Below, in pieces: positions 25,089 to 34,119 of a stretch of 43,973 nt of DNA. Within the stretch, counting starts at the first letter, position 1, and each line of letters opens with the position of its first letter. A model generated the notes under the pieces. The model ran no database searches. It saw only the letters and a program-made list of their open reading frames with translations, and had not been told where the DNA came from. Made by a program: the position numbers and the translations under genes. Source of the stretch: Rhodospirillales bacterium. Lineage in GTDB: Bacteria; Pseudomonadota; Alphaproteobacteria; Rhodospirillales; Magnetovibrionaceae. The stretch spans positions 1-43,973 of the forward strand of contig JANLGW010000013.1 of assembly GCA_024653965.1 (NCBI GenBank), given 5' to 3'.

Positions 25089-26096
25089 ATGGACAACATC
25101 GGCATCATCGGGGCGGGGGCGTTTGGCACGGCCATGGCGGCGGTGGCTCGCCGTGCGGGCCGTAAGGTGACCATCTGGGCCTATGAACCAGAGGTCGTTC
25201 ACGACATCAATACCAACCACGTCAACTCGGCTTTCCTGAAAGGCGTGGATCAAAAGGGCGAGCCGTTAGACCCCGATATTCGTGCCACCGGTGATTTGGG
25301 TGAAGTGTGCGCCAACGATGCGGTGTTCGTGGCGGTGCCCGCTCAGCACCTGCGTCGGGTGGTGGCAGACGCGGCGCAGCATTGGCGGCCCGGCGTGCCG
25401 ATCATGACGTGCTCCAAGGGGGTGGAACTCGACTCGTGCAAGCTGATGGTCGAGGTTGTGAAAGATTGCCTGGGCGAGCAGGCACCCATTGCATGCATGG
25501 GTGGTCCCACCTTCGCCATTGAAATCGCTCGCGGTCTGCCTGCTTCTGCGACGGTGGCGTGTGCCGATCTGGCCGTGGCGGAAGCCTTGGCGGCGGCGAT
25601 TATGTCGCCGGTCTTTCGTGGTTACGTGACGACGGATATCATCGGCGCGCAGTTGGCGGGCGCCGTGAAAAACGTGCTCGCCATTGCCTGCGGCGTGGTT
25701 CTGGGTCGGGGTTTGGGCGACAACGCACGCGCCGCATTGGTCACGCGCGGCATTGCGGAAATGACGCGCTTAGGCTTGGTGCTGGGAGCCGAACCCAAAA
25801 CGATCATGGGGCTTGCGGGCTTAGGCGACGTGGCGCTAACCTGCAACGCTATGCAGTCGCGCAATTTTTCGTTCGGTTACGAATTGGGCCAGGGCAAGAC
25901 GGTCGAACAGATATTGGCCGGGCGTGGCAAAACCGTGGCGGAAGGTTATTTTAACGCCCGCTCGGTCACCGAGTTGGCGCGCCGCAACCAAGTCGACATG
26001 CCCATCTGTCTGGCGGTCGAGGCGGTGCTGGATGTGGGGGCGGATTTGGACTCCATCATCCACGGCCTGCTGTCGCGGCCGCTGACGACGGAATGA
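25089..26096 (+). CDS. gpsA: Glycerol-3-phosphate dehydrogenase [NAD(P)+] GpsA
   Basis: A 335-residue cytoplasmic dehydrogenase that reduces dihydroxyacetone phosphate to sn-glycerol-3-phosphate for phospholipid synthesis. The Rossmann loop IGAGAFGTAMA is at the N-terminus. Family motifs include TCSKGVE, MGGPTFAIEIARG, GAVKNVLAIACGV with the catalytic Lys, and GLAGLGDVALTC. The start at 25089 follows GGGAGAGAACAA; the frame is open upstream but is not homologous there. The 173-base gap after hupT holds only a weak hairpin (CCCATG at 24971 with CATGGG at 24996). The gene is convergent with the next one, ten bases away. Confidence 0.96.
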   Translation: MDNIGIIGAGAFGTAMAAVARRAGRKVTIWAYEPEVVHDINTNHVNSAFLKGVDQKGEPLDPDIRATGDLGEVCANDAVFVAVPAQHLRRVVADAAQHWRPGVPIMTCSKGVELDSCKLMVEVVKDCLGEQAPIACMGGPTFAIEIARGLPASATVACADLAVAEALAAAIMSPVFRGYVTTDIIGAQLAGAVKNVLAIACGVVLGRGLGDNARAALVTRGIAEMTRLGLVLGAEPKTIMGLAGLGDVALTCNAMQSRNFSFGYELGQGKTVEQILAGRGKTVAEGYFNARSVTELARRNQVDMPICLAVEAVLDVGADLDSIIHGLLSRPLTTE

Positions 26097-26106
26097 CGCA
26101 AGTCCC

Positions 26107-26967
26107 TTAGCGCATTTTGGGAAGTACCAGGCGCTCTAGCCAGTTGCGCGGTTCGGTCTGGCGCACGCCGTCGATTAGGATGTCGCCTTCGACACCCAAC
26201 TGCCATGCGAGCGCCATGTTGTCCGGTTCAGCGTAGAGCTTCTCATAACGCGCAACCATCTCGAGCGCATCGTTTTCGTCGGTGAAAAAGCCTTCTTTGG
26301 TGAGTGCTGCGCGGCGGCAATAGATCAGCCGCGCCATTTGATAAAGATCGTATTCCGGGTGGTATTGCAAACCCCAGAACGTGCCCTTGCCATGGTGCAC
26401 GGTGATGGCATGCACACGCGTAAAGGCATTGCCCGCCAGCACTTCGCCGCCGGTTGGTAGATGCGTAACTTCGTCGAAATGGCTGACGAAGCCGTCAAAT
26501 GCGGTTGCTTTTCCCTCGAATAGGGGATGGCCGCGACCGGCCTCGTTTAACGTGATTTTGCGCGCCAGCCCCATCTCCCGGCCGTTTGGGTTGGCGGCCA
26601 CCGTTCCGCCCGCAGCGACGGCGGCAATTTGAATGCCCCAACAGGTGCCATACTGCGGCACACCGACACGGTACGCCTCGCGAGCCAGTTCAAGATGGCG
26701 CTGCACACGTGCGTCATCAGTTTTGTGGATGGTCAGCGAACATCCCGTCCAGGCGATGCCGTGGTATTCGCCCAGTCCCACCCCCGGAGCCAGCGCCGCA
26801 TCCGGATCGGAGGCAAACAGCACGTCGAAGCGCGCCGAGGGACACAGTCGCCCCAGCATCGACATGTATAGATCAGATGCCATGCCCATGCCGCATTTGG
26901 CCAAGTTTTCGCGGTCGTCCTTGGGATAACCGTCGATGACGAGAATGCGAGGGGTTGCGTGTGTCAT
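26107..26967 (-). CDS. Class I glutamine amidotransferase-like protein
   Basis: A 286-residue protein with the class I glutamine amidotransferase fold. The nucleophile elbow is YGTCWGIQ (Cys at about residue 109) and the His/Glu pair is in LQYHPEYDLYQ. An oxyanion-side GCSLTIHKTDD and a long C-terminal extension of about 75 residues are also visible. No synthase domain is fused, so it could be a free-standing amidase, gamma-glutamyl hydrolase, or GuaA-like subunit; the true reaction is unknown. The start at 26967 is supported by AAGGAG seven bases before the ATG; a longer frame to 27024 lacks such a site. It is the only confident minus-strand gene and is divergent from the ABC transporter operon. 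Confidence 0.8.
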   Translation of the reverse strand: MTHATPRILVIDGYPKDDRENLAKCGMGMASDLYMSMLGRLCPSARFDVLFASDPDAALAPGVGLGEYHGIAWTGCSLTIHKTDDARVQRHLELAREAYRVGVPQYGTCWGIQIAAVAAGGTVAANPNGREMGLARKITLNEAGRGHPLFEGKATAFDGFVSHFDEVTHLPTGGEVLAGNAFTRVHAITVHHGKGTFWGLQYHPEYDLYQMARLIYCRRAALTKEGFFTDENDALEMVARYEKLYAEPDNMALAWQLGVEGDILIDGVRQTEPRNWLERLVLPKMR

Positions 26968-27436
26968 GGCTGTAGTCTCCTTAATGGGGTTTAAAGGATA
27001 TCGTGCGCTGTCACACGGATGCAATGGTTGCTTGCGATGATGCGGGCGTTCCGCCTCCGCTTATGGGTGCCGGGCGCCAAATGGGAGCTGGCGAGTTCTG
27101 GCAGGGTATTGTTGTATGAAATTGATTTTTCATCATATTTTTGTCAGAAATCATCTATGCAGTTGCCAAGCAGAAATGCTGCATCTAAACTTATGTAACG
27201 AAAAGGCCTGTTTCGACCTATGCGTTTAGGCGGATGATTTGGAAAGCAACATGTGCGGCACCAAACGAGCCATTCACAATCATTCAGATACGGGTATGGA
27301 GGTTTTTCGTACCCATAAAACACACCCACGCGGGTTTGTTTGAACAAAGGTCGCGCCGCGCATGTGCATGGCGTGAAATATTTTTCGTTCCGCTTGTTTA
27401 AATGACACGGGACGTTTTTTAAGGGAGGAGCCAAAG
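26968..27436. other. Intergenic region between divergent genes
   Basis: No credible coding sequence is seen in these 469 bases. The AT-rich centre holds several dyads: ATGCAG with CTGCAT near 27155-27182, GGGTATG (27292) with CGTACCC (27308), and TTTGTT-TG-AACAAA at 27335-27348. The last lies about 90 bases before the binding-protein start and could be an operator. A strong ribosome-binding site, AAGGGAGGAG, precedes the ATG at 27437. I could not fix a promoter with confidence. Confidence 0.4.
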
Positions 27437-28513
27437 ATGTTTAAATCTACGGGTAAAATGATTGCAGGCGTATTGCTTGGTGCGGGTCTGACCATGGTGG
27501 CCAGCCAAGCCAACGCGGAAACCCTGCGCCTGCTCACCTGGGGTGGTTACGCCCCGGATAAGGTGGTGCAGATGTTCAAGGCCGAAACCGGCATTGACGT
27601 CGAGGTTACCAACTCCAACAACGAAGAAATGATCTCCAAGCTACGCGCTACCGGTGGAGCGGGCTTCGACTTGGCTCAGCCTTCGCAGGACCGCGTCGCG
27701 GGCGCGCAGAGCGAATTTGACATCTACAAGCCGATCGACCTCTCCAAGATCGACGCCACCAAGATCATCCCCTCCATGTTGGAAGGGACCAAGAAAAACA
27801 CCACCGTTAACGGTAGCGCCTATGGCGTGCCGCACGTGTGGGGCACCAGTCTGCTGGCGGTGAACACCGCTATGGCACCGGACGTGAAGGATTATCTCGA
27901 CCTGTGCGATCCAAAGTACACGGGCAAAATCTCCTATCGCCTGAAGCGCCCGATTCTGATGGCGTTCGCCTTCTCGATGGGCATGGATCCTTTCGCTGCC
28001 TATAACGACAAAGCCAAGTACCAGGACATTCTCAACAAGGTCGAGGCCAAGCTGATCGAGTGCAAGCCGATCGTGAAGGCATACTGGAGCGGTGCCGACG
28101 CCCTGATCGCTCTGATGAGCAGCGGCGAAGTGGTTGCCGCCAAGGCGTGGGACGGCACCGGCTGGAAACTCACGGCCGCGAAGCCTGAAATCAAGACCAT
28201 GGCCCCGACCTCGGGCGCGCTGGGTTGGATCGACACTTTCGTCTTGCCGAAAAAGACTCAGAACGAAGCTGCCGCTTACAAGTGGATCAACTTCGTGATG
28301 CGTCCTGAAGTGGCGGCGATGATCGTCGAAGCGGCGGGCAACTTCACCGCTGCCGTGGACGGCGACAAGTTTGTCGAGGAAGGCGCGCGCAAGCGTTTTC
28401 AGGACACCTTCCCGCCGGAAGCCATCGACAACATCAAGTGGTACCCACCGGTGCCGACCGGACTGGAAGAGATGGAAGGCAAGGTTCTGGACCGCGTCCA
28501 GGCCGCTAAGTGA
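27437..28513 (+). CDS. PotD/PotF-like periplasmic substrate-binding protein, ligand probably not a polyamine
   Basis: A 358-residue binding protein with a Sec signal peptide cleaved after ASQANA (residue 27). It has the polyamine-family fold: LLTWGGY, AKLRATGGAGFDLAQPS, YGVPHVWGT, KAWDGTG and LGWIDTFVLP. By eye against E. coli PotD, the aromatic residues Trp34, Tyr37, Trp229, Trp255 and also Asp257 have equivalents. The acidic pair Asp168/Glu171, which holds the amine, falls in YRLKRPILMAF, where Leu and Pro replace them beside Arg, Lys and Arg. With a phosphodiesterase and GlpD in the operon, a phosphate-bearing ligand such as a glycerophosphodiester is more likely. Family membership is sure; the ligand is inferred. 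Confidence 0.85.
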   Translation: MFKSTGKMIAGVLLGAGLTMVASQANAETLRLLTWGGYAPDKVVQMFKAETGIDVEVTNSNNEEMISKLRATGGAGFDLAQPSQDRVAGAQSEFDIYKPIDLSKIDATKIIPSMLEGTKKNTTVNGSAYGVPHVWGTSLLAVNTAMAPDVKDYLDLCDPKYTGKISYRLKRPILMAFAFSMGMDPFAAYNDKAKYQDILNKVEAKLIECKPIVKAYWSGADALIALMSSGEVVAAKAWDGTGWKLTAAKPEIKTMAPTSGALGWIDTFVLPKKTQNEAAAYKWINFVMRPEVAAMIVEAAGNFTAAVDGDKFVEEGARKRFQDTFPPEAIDNIKWYPPVPTGLEEMEGKVLDRVQAAK

Positions 28514-28535
28514 TCTTCGAGGTCAGTTGAGGAGC

Positions 28536-28564
28536 GGGCGCATGGGGAAAATCCCCGTGCGCCC
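28536..28564 (+). terminator. Strong hairpin between binding-protein and ATPase genes
   Basis: GGGCGCATGGGGA (28536-28548) pairs with TCCCCGTGCGCCC (28552-28564): 13 pairs with one T-G and a three-base loop, followed by CTCTCTTTCC. It can act as a partial terminator or 3' stabiliser, letting the binding protein be made in excess over the membrane components. Confidence 0.65.
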
Positions 28565-28639
28565 CTCTCTTTCCAAGAGCGTGATACTTGAATATACATA
28601 ACAGGTAAGCATGGGCCTGAAAGTGCAGTGGGGATGGGC

Positions 28640-29788
28640 ATGACCGACGCGACGGACGAGAGCGAACTTTACGATTTGGAATGCCGCAATCTGGTGCGCA
28701 CCTTCGGTGCTTTCATTGCCGTGGACGATGTTTCCTTCGGCGTGCCTCGCGGCGATTTTTTCTCTATCCTCGGGCCTTCGGGCTGCGGCAAGACCACTAT
28801 CCTGCGCATGATGGCGGGTTTTGATCGGCCCACTTCGGGCGACATTTTAATCAAGGGAAAGTCTGTCGTCGACGTGCCGCCGAACAGGCGCCCGGTGAAC
28901 ATGGTGTTTCAGCAATTGGCGCTGTTCCCCATGATGACGGTGGCGGAAAATATCGCCTACGGCTTGGTGCGTAAGGGTTTGAACAAAACCGACATCGCCG
29001 ACAAGGTGAAATCGGCACTGGGGCGCATCGGCCTGCCCACTTCGGGCGGCAAATCGATCAAGCAGCTTTCCGGCGGTCAGCAGCAGCGTGTCGCCATCGC
29101 CCGCTGCTTGGTGTTGGAACCCGCCGCTTTGCTGCTGGACGAGCCGCTCGGTGCGCTCGATCTTAAGCTCCGTGAGCACATGAAGGTCGAGCTTAAGAAA
29201 ATGCAAGATCAGTTCGGCACTACTTTCGTTTACATTACCCACGATCAGTCCGAAGCGCTGGTTATGTCCAATCATGTGGCGGTGATGAACAAGGGCCGGT
29301 TCGAACAGATCGGCAGTCCCCAAGATTTGTACTATCACCCGGACACCGCGTTTGTGGCGGGGTTCGTCGGCGACACCAACCGTTGGCACGGTCGCGTGGA
29401 AAGCGCGGATGCAAGCGGCGTCAAAGTGGTGTCGGCGGATGGCGTGAACCTGATCGCCACCGCAGCAGGTAAAACGCCGTTGGTGCAAGGTGGGGAGGTA
29501 GATATTTTTGTGCGCCCAGAATCGGTGGTGATCGCCACCGGAGAAGAGCGCGTATCGGGTATGGAAAACCGCATCGAGGGCGATCTGGTAAGCATTTTGT
29601 TCAACGGCGCCAATTCCCGTGCCCTGATCCGCGACCGCCATACCGGTGGCGAGTTGGACGTGGCGTTGCCGCAAACCGGCGAGTTTTCGCACCTCAAACG
29701 CGGACAGGCGGTGCACTTGGGCTGGGGCAAAGCGCAGGCCAAGGCCTTCGCTGCAGATGCCCGCCGCGACCAGGGAGTTGGCACATGA
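28640..29788 (+). CDS. ABC transporter ATP-binding protein (PotA-like)
   Basis: A 382-residue ATPase of the PotA/FbpC group. Walker A is GPSGCGKTTI, the Q-loop is in NMVFQQLALFP, the signature is LSGGQQQRVAIARC and Walker B is ALLLDEPLGALD, followed by the H-loop YITHDQSEA. The C-terminal third (after about residue 240) is a TOBE regulatory domain. ATG codons at 28634 and 28640 and a GTG at 28628 are in frame; 28640 has the best spacing to GGGG. It overlaps the first permease gene by four bases. It energises the transporter completed by the two permeases downstream. Confidence 0.92.
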   Translation: MTDATDESELYDLECRNLVRTFGAFIAVDDVSFGVPRGDFFSILGPSGCGKTTILRMMAGFDRPTSGDILIKGKSVVDVPPNRRPVNMVFQQLALFPMMTVAENIAYGLVRKGLNKTDIADKVKSALGRIGLPTSGGKSIKQLSGGQQQRVAIARCLVLEPAALLLDEPLGALDLKLREHMKVELKKMQDQFGTTFVYITHDQSEALVMSNHVAVMNKGRFEQIGSPQDLYYHPDTAFVAGFVGDTNRWHGRVESADASGVKVVSADGVNLIATAAGKTPLVQGGEVDIFVRPESVVIATGEERVSGMENRIEGDLVSILFNGANSRALIRDRHTGGELDVALPQTGEFSHLKRGQAVHLGWGKAQAKAFAADARRDQGVGT

Positions 29789-30648
29789 GGATGCAAAGTG
29801 CCACGCGGTTGGCTTTGTTTTTGCTGCTGGCACCCATTGTGCTGTGGCTCGCCCTGTTGGTGATTTTGCCTCATGTGGACATGTTCATGGTTTCGATGCG
29901 TGAACGTGTTGGCATTCGTCAGTACGAATATTCGTTCGCCAACTATGTCGAATTCTTCGTTGAGCCGCTTTATTGGCGCACGTTTGCGCGTACCGCGATT
30001 ATGTCCATTATCGCTACGGTCATGACGCTGCTGATCGGTTTCCCGGTGTCATATTATATCGCTAAGATGCTGCGCGGTCGGATGAAGAATTTTCTGTTTT
30101 TGCTGTGTCTGGTGCCGTTCTGGGTAAGCGAACTGGTACGCACCTTTGGGTGGATGATTTTGCTGCGCGAAAGCGGCGTTATCAGCAACCTGATGCAGTG
30201 GATGGGTCTCGTCAGTGGTCCGGTGGAGATGCTCTATAACGATGCGACCATCATGGTCGGCTTCATTTATACGTCGATGTTGTTTATGGTGGTGCCGCTG
30301 GTCTCGACGCTCGATAGCCTCGACGACAGTTTGGTCGAGGCGGGTTACGACTTGGGCGGAAATGCCTTCACCGTGCTGCGCACGATCATCATTCCCCACG
30401 CCATGCCGGGCATCGTTTCGGGTTGCATCGTGGTATTTATGCTCACGCTGGGCAATTATTTGACGCCGGTGTTGCTGGGCGGCAAGGATAGCCTGTGGTT
30501 CACCGAGCAAATTTACACTCAGTTCATCACCCGCTTCAATTGGGAGCAGGGCGCAGCCTTCGGATTCTTGTTGCTGGGGCTGTCGTCGTTGATTGTGTGG
30601 GCGGGGCTCAGGCTATCGCGCCAAACCCTTTCGCAGACGATGGGCTAG
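29785..30648 (+). CDS. ABC transporter permease (PotB-like)
   Basis: A 287-residue inner-membrane permease with about six hydrophobic segments, the first at residues 7-30. The EAA loop that docks to the ATPase is visible as SLVEAGYDLGGNAFTVLRTIIIPHAMPG. FWVSELVRTFGWMILL and LTPVLLGG are typical of PotB/PotH permeases. It starts inside the end of the ATPase gene and is followed 13 bases later by its partner permease. Confidence 0.92.
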   Translation: MRMQSATRLALFLLLAPIVLWLALLVILPHVDMFMVSMRERVGIRQYEYSFANYVEFFVEPLYWRTFARTAIMSIIATVMTLLIGFPVSYYIAKMLRGRMKNFLFLLCLVPFWVSELVRTFGWMILLRESGVISNLMQWMGLVSGPVEMLYNDATIMVGFIYTSMLFMVVPLVSTLDSLDDSLVEAGYDLGGNAFTVLRTIIIPHAMPGIVSGCIVVFMLTLGNYLTPVLLGGKDSLWFTEQIYTQFITRFNWEQGAAFGFLLLGLSSLIVWAGLRLSRQTLSQTMG

Positions 30649-30661
30649 GAGGATATAAGCG

Positions 30662-31516
30662 ATGATCCCCTCCATTCCCCAACCGAAAAGCTTTCGTGTC
30701 GCTTATGGCGCCTACGTGGCGCTGTTCTTCATTTATCTGGTCTTGCCGCTGGGCGTGGTGGCGGTGTTCGCGTTCAATGATTCCATGTTTCCGTCGCTGC
30801 CGTGGGGCGGCTTCACCCTGGATTGGTTTTTTAACGACACTCAGCCGCGACTAGGGCTGTTTCACGATCCCAGGCTGTTGAGCAGTATCTGGACGTCGTT
30901 TTTCATCGCCTGCTGGGTTACGGGATTGTCCGTTGCGGTTGGCTTGACCAACGCCTTTTTGTTTGAGCGTCAAGATTTCCCGCTCAAGAACGTGCTTTAC
31001 ATGGTGATGCTGTTGCCACTGGTCATTCCCGGCGTGATCCTAGGCGTTTCCATCCTGGTGTTTTCCAGCACCATCGCCGCGTTCCTTGAAACCAATTTTG
31101 GCCTGGACGTGTTTTTTCTTCGTCCGAGCAAGTTCTTGGTCATTCTGGGCCAATTTTCATTCATTGCGACCATCACCACCTTGGTTATTGCGGCGCGGCT
31201 GCGTAAATTTGATATCGCGCTGGAAGAAGCAGCGCAAACCCTCGGCGCGTCGAAACTGGTGGCAGTGTGGACAGTGACCATTCCATATTTGAAGCCCGCG
31301 CTCATCGGCGCGGCCATCGTGTCGTTCTTGATGTCCTTTGAAAACTTCAATACTACCTTGATGTTGGTGGGCTCCGATCAGCCGCTGACTATCGCCATGT
31401 ATGGGCGATTGCGCGAAGGATCGACCCCGGAACTGAACGCGTTGTCCCTGCTGTTGATGGTGGGAGCCGGCGCGCTGGCCTTGATCAGCGTGTTCGTGCA
31501 ACGTGACAAACCCTGA
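30662..31516 (+). CDS. ABC transporter permease (PotC-like)
   Basis: A 284-residue partner permease with about six hydrophobic segments. The EAA loop reads ALEEAAQTLGASKLVAVWTVTIPYLKP, and the region SFLMSFENFNTTLMLVGS is the usual PotC/PotI motif. The start at 30662 follows AGGAGGATA. It completes a binding protein/ATPase/two-permease importer whose substrate is discussed under the binding protein. Confidence 0.92.
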   Translation: MIPSIPQPKSFRVAYGAYVALFFIYLVLPLGVVAVFAFNDSMFPSLPWGGFTLDWFFNDTQPRLGLFHDPRLLSSIWTSFFIACWVTGLSVAVGLTNAFLFERQDFPLKNVLYMVMLLPLVIPGVILGVSILVFSSTIAAFLETNFGLDVFFLRPSKFLVILGQFSFIATITTLVIAARLRKFDIALEEAAQTLGASKLVAVWTVTIPYLKPALIGAAIVSFLMSFENFNTTLMLVGSDQPLTIAMYGRLREGSTPELNALSLLLMVGAGALALISVFVQRDKP

Positions 31517-31546
31517 TTTTTTTTGACCTCCCTGGAAGATTTCATC

Positions 31547-32296
31547 ATGACTGAAACACATCCCGCCCATATGCCGAAAATCATCGCCCATCGCGGTGCC
31601 TGCGGCAGCGCACCGGAAAACACGCTTGTTTCTATTGCTCGCGCTGCCGATCTGGGGGCGCAAGCGGTGGAGTTTGACGCCACCGTCAGCCTCGACGGAC
31701 ACGCTCTGGTGCAGCATGATTTCAACGTCGATCGGTGTAGCGACGGCCATGGTCCGGTGGTGCTGAAAACGCTGGACGAAATCGCCACCTTGGACGCAGG
31801 CGGTTGGTTCGCGCCAGAATTTAAGGGCGAGCGCATTCCGTTACTGACCGACGCGCTTGCGCTGGTGAGCGAAAGGGGCATGGCGCTCAATTTGGAACTC
31901 AAACCGACGCTCGGCTGGGAAGAACCCACCGTACGCGCCATCGCCCAAGCGTTGAAGGCGGCATGGCCCAAGGACGGGCGGATTTTGGTATCGTCGATGA
32001 GCACGCTGGCGCTCGACGTGTTTCACGACTTAATGCCCGATGTGGCGCTGGGGCTGATCACTTATGCGATCCCCGAACACTGGAACGAACGCTTGAAGCG
32101 TCACCACTGTCTGAGCTTGCACTGCTATCACGCCTTCGTCACGGAGGCTCTGGCAAAAGCCATTCATGCGACCGGACATCGCCTGCATGTCTATACCGTT
32201 AACGACGAGACCCAGGCCCAGGCTTTGTTTGCCATGGGGGTGGATGCCATCTTCACGGATCATCCCGAACGCATGTTGCCCTTGGTGCAAAACTGA
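31547..32296 (+). CDS. ugpQ: Cytoplasmic glycerophosphodiester phosphodiesterase (UgpQ-like)
   Basis: A 249-residue GDPD-family TIM barrel that splits glycerophosphodiesters into sn-glycerol-3-phosphate and an alcohol. The N-terminal catalytic segment is IIAHRGACGSAPENT, followed by EFDATVSLDGHALVQHDFNVDR with the metal-binding Glu/Asp and second His, and LNLELKPT. There is no signal peptide, so substrates must be imported first, as with UgpQ beside the Ugp transporter in E. coli. The ATG at 31547 has GGAAG upstream; a TTG at 31523 would add eight residues. It sits between the permease genes and glpD in one operon. Confidence 0.93.
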   Translation: MTETHPAHMPKIIAHRGACGSAPENTLVSIARAADLGAQAVEFDATVSLDGHALVQHDFNVDRCSDGHGPVVLKTLDEIATLDAGGWFAPEFKGERIPLLTDALALVSERGMALNLELKPTLGWEEPTVRAIAQALKAAWPKDGRILVSSMSTLALDVFHDLMPDVALGLITYAIPEHWNERLKRHHCLSLHCYHAFVTEALAKAIHATGHRLHVYTVNDETQAQALFAMGVDAIFTDHPERMLPLVQN

Positions 32297-32305
32297 AGGT
32301 TCACC

Positions 32306-33838
32306 ATGACCGAACATTCTGAGCTTTACGATCTTCTGGTCATCGGCGGCGGTATTAATGGCGTTGGCATCGCGCGGGATGCCGCCGGGCGCGGCTTGTC
32401 TGTTTTGTTGTGCGAACAAGGCGATTTGGGCGGGGCTACGTCATCGGCCAGCAGCAAGCTGGTGCATGGCGGCTTGCGTTATCTGGAACACTACGAATTC
32501 CGTTTGGTAGCGGAATCGCTTGCTGAGCGCGCGACGCTATTGAATATGGCGCCGCACATCGTCCATCCGATGCGTTTTGTGCTGCCCCATGCGCCGGGTA
32601 TGCGTCCGGCATGGATGGTATCTTTGGGGTTGTTTCTTTATGACATTCTGAGCAAACGTGATGCGCGTCTGGGCGCGTGCGGAAAACTTGATCTTACCTC
32701 CGCATTTCAAGGGGAACCGTTGCAAGACCATGTGCGCGTCGGTTTCGATTACGCCGACTGCACGGTGGATGATTCCCGTCTGGTGGTCTTGAATGCCCGA
32801 GCGGCCCAGGATCGGGGTGCGGACATTTTCACCCGTACCGCGTTGGTCGAGGCTCACCGAGAGGATGGAGTATGGAAGGCGAAGCTGCGCGATGCCGTTA
32901 GCGGTGTGGAGCGTGATGTGCATACCAAGGTGCTGGTGAACGTCGCGGGACCATGGGTGCGCAGCGTCATCGATAGCGCCCACGGCGTACTGGTTGGCAA
33001 GAACGTGCGTCTGGTTAAGGGCAGTCATATTGTTGTGCCGTGCCTGTTTGACGGCGATCATGCCTATATTTTGCAAAATGACGATGGCCGCGTGGTGTTT
33101 GTCATTCCGTTTCACGATGCCTTTACCCTGATTGGCACCACCGAAGACATTCTCGAAGCGCCGCCGCCGTTGGACGGCACGGGGTTTGGCGTTTCGGATA
33201 CGGAAAGCGAATATTTATGCCGCGCCGTGAACCGCTATTTTTCAAAGCAGATTTCGCCAGCCGATGTGACGTGGGCTTATGCGGGCGTGCGCCCCCTGTT
33301 TGAAGACAAGGCCGCGTCTGCATCGGCTGTTACGCGGGAATACGTGCTCGATCTGCAAGGCACAAACGGCGATGCGCCGCTGTTGTCGGTGTTCGGCGGC
33401 AAGCTTACTACCTATCGCCGCCTGGCGGAAAAGGTGCTGGATAAGGTGCGGACGTTCCTGCCCCATATGGGGCAGGCCTGGACGTCTGATGTTCCGCTTC
33501 CCGGTGGGAACCTGCCCGATGACGGCATGCACGGATTGTTGGCTGAACTGCAAACGGCCTATCCTTGGGCGACGGAAGTATTTCTCCGGGCGTTGGCGGA
33601 TCGTCATGGCACACTTGTTTTTGATGTGCTGGGCGATGCGGCCAATGAAGCGGCGCTCGGGAAAAACTTTGGTCACGGCCTTTATGCGTGTGAAGTGGAG
33701 TACTTCATTAGCCATGAATGGGCGCGTGAGGCTAATGACATTTTGTGGCGGCGCACCAAGTTGGGTCTTGTCATGGATGAAGCCGAACGAGCGGCTTTGG
33801 CGGGTTATCTTTCTTCATGTAGCGCATCAATGCGATAA
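32306..33838 (+). CDS. glpD: Aerobic glycerol-3-phosphate dehydrogenase GlpD
   Basis: A 510-residue FAD enzyme that oxidises sn-glycerol-3-phosphate to dihydroxyacetone phosphate and feeds electrons to quinone at the inner membrane. The FAD-binding motif VIGGGINGVGIARDAAGRG, the SSASSKLVHGGLRYLE signature, WAYAGVRPLF and FGGKLTTYRRLAE are in order, and the C-terminal helical domain is complete (RRTKLGLVMDEAE). It lies nine bases after the phosphodiesterase gene, whose product it would consume. It works opposite in direction to GpsA at 25089. Confidence 0.96.
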   Translation: MTEHSELYDLLVIGGGINGVGIARDAAGRGLSVLLCEQGDLGGATSSASSKLVHGGLRYLEHYEFRLVAESLAERATLLNMAPHIVHPMRFVLPHAPGMRPAWMVSLGLFLYDILSKRDARLGACGKLDLTSAFQGEPLQDHVRVGFDYADCTVDDSRLVVLNARAAQDRGADIFTRTALVEAHREDGVWKAKLRDAVSGVERDVHTKVLVNVAGPWVRSVIDSAHGVLVGKNVRLVKGSHIVVPCLFDGDHAYILQNDDGRVVFVIPFHDAFTLIGTTEDILEAPPPLDGTGFGVSDTESEYLCRAVNRYFSKQISPADVTWAYAGVRPLFEDKAASASAVTREYVLDLQGTNGDAPLLSVFGGKLTTYRRLAEKVLDKVRTFLPHMGQAWTSDVPLPGGNLPDDGMHGLLAELQTAYPWATEVFLRALADRHGTLVFDVLGDAANEAALGKNFGHGLYACEVEYFISHEWAREANDILWRRTKLGLVMDEAERAALAGYLSSCSASMR

Positions 33839-33871
33839 AATTCATTTCTATAATTGCAAGTTTATCATTTG

Positions 33872-33912
33872 ATCCGTCTTGCGGTGGTGCGGCGCGCATA
33901 GGGATTATTTTT
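33872..33912 (+). terminator. Possible terminator after glpD
   Basis: ATCC...TGCG from 33872 can pair imperfectly with CGCA...GGAT ending near 33904, followed by TATTTTTG. The stem has mismatches, so this is a moderate call. The location, about 35 bases after the glpD stop, is right. Confidence 0.4.
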
Positions 33913-34119
33913 GCGGGTATCTTTTTGAGACAGCAGACGGCATATCAATCTTTAATTCATTGATATTGTTGAAAACATGCGGAAAGTAAAAAATTGCATG
34001 CGCAAAAATAAGGCATGAAAATTGATGCTGCATAAAATATATGCATTTTGTATTTATTTCCCGCTTAAGCTGGGGCAGTCGCATCTGTCAGGGGTGAGGG
34101 GGGGAATTGGCGCTGATCT

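Noticed and set aside
24974-25165. 63-codon + strand frame between hupT and gpsA
   Set aside because: It overlaps the gpsA start in another frame and has a low-complexity His/Gly end; no ribosome-binding site.
28847-29833. 328-codon minus-strand frame opposite the ABC ATPase
   Set aside because: Antisense shadow of a gene with all Walker and signature motifs; no independent support.
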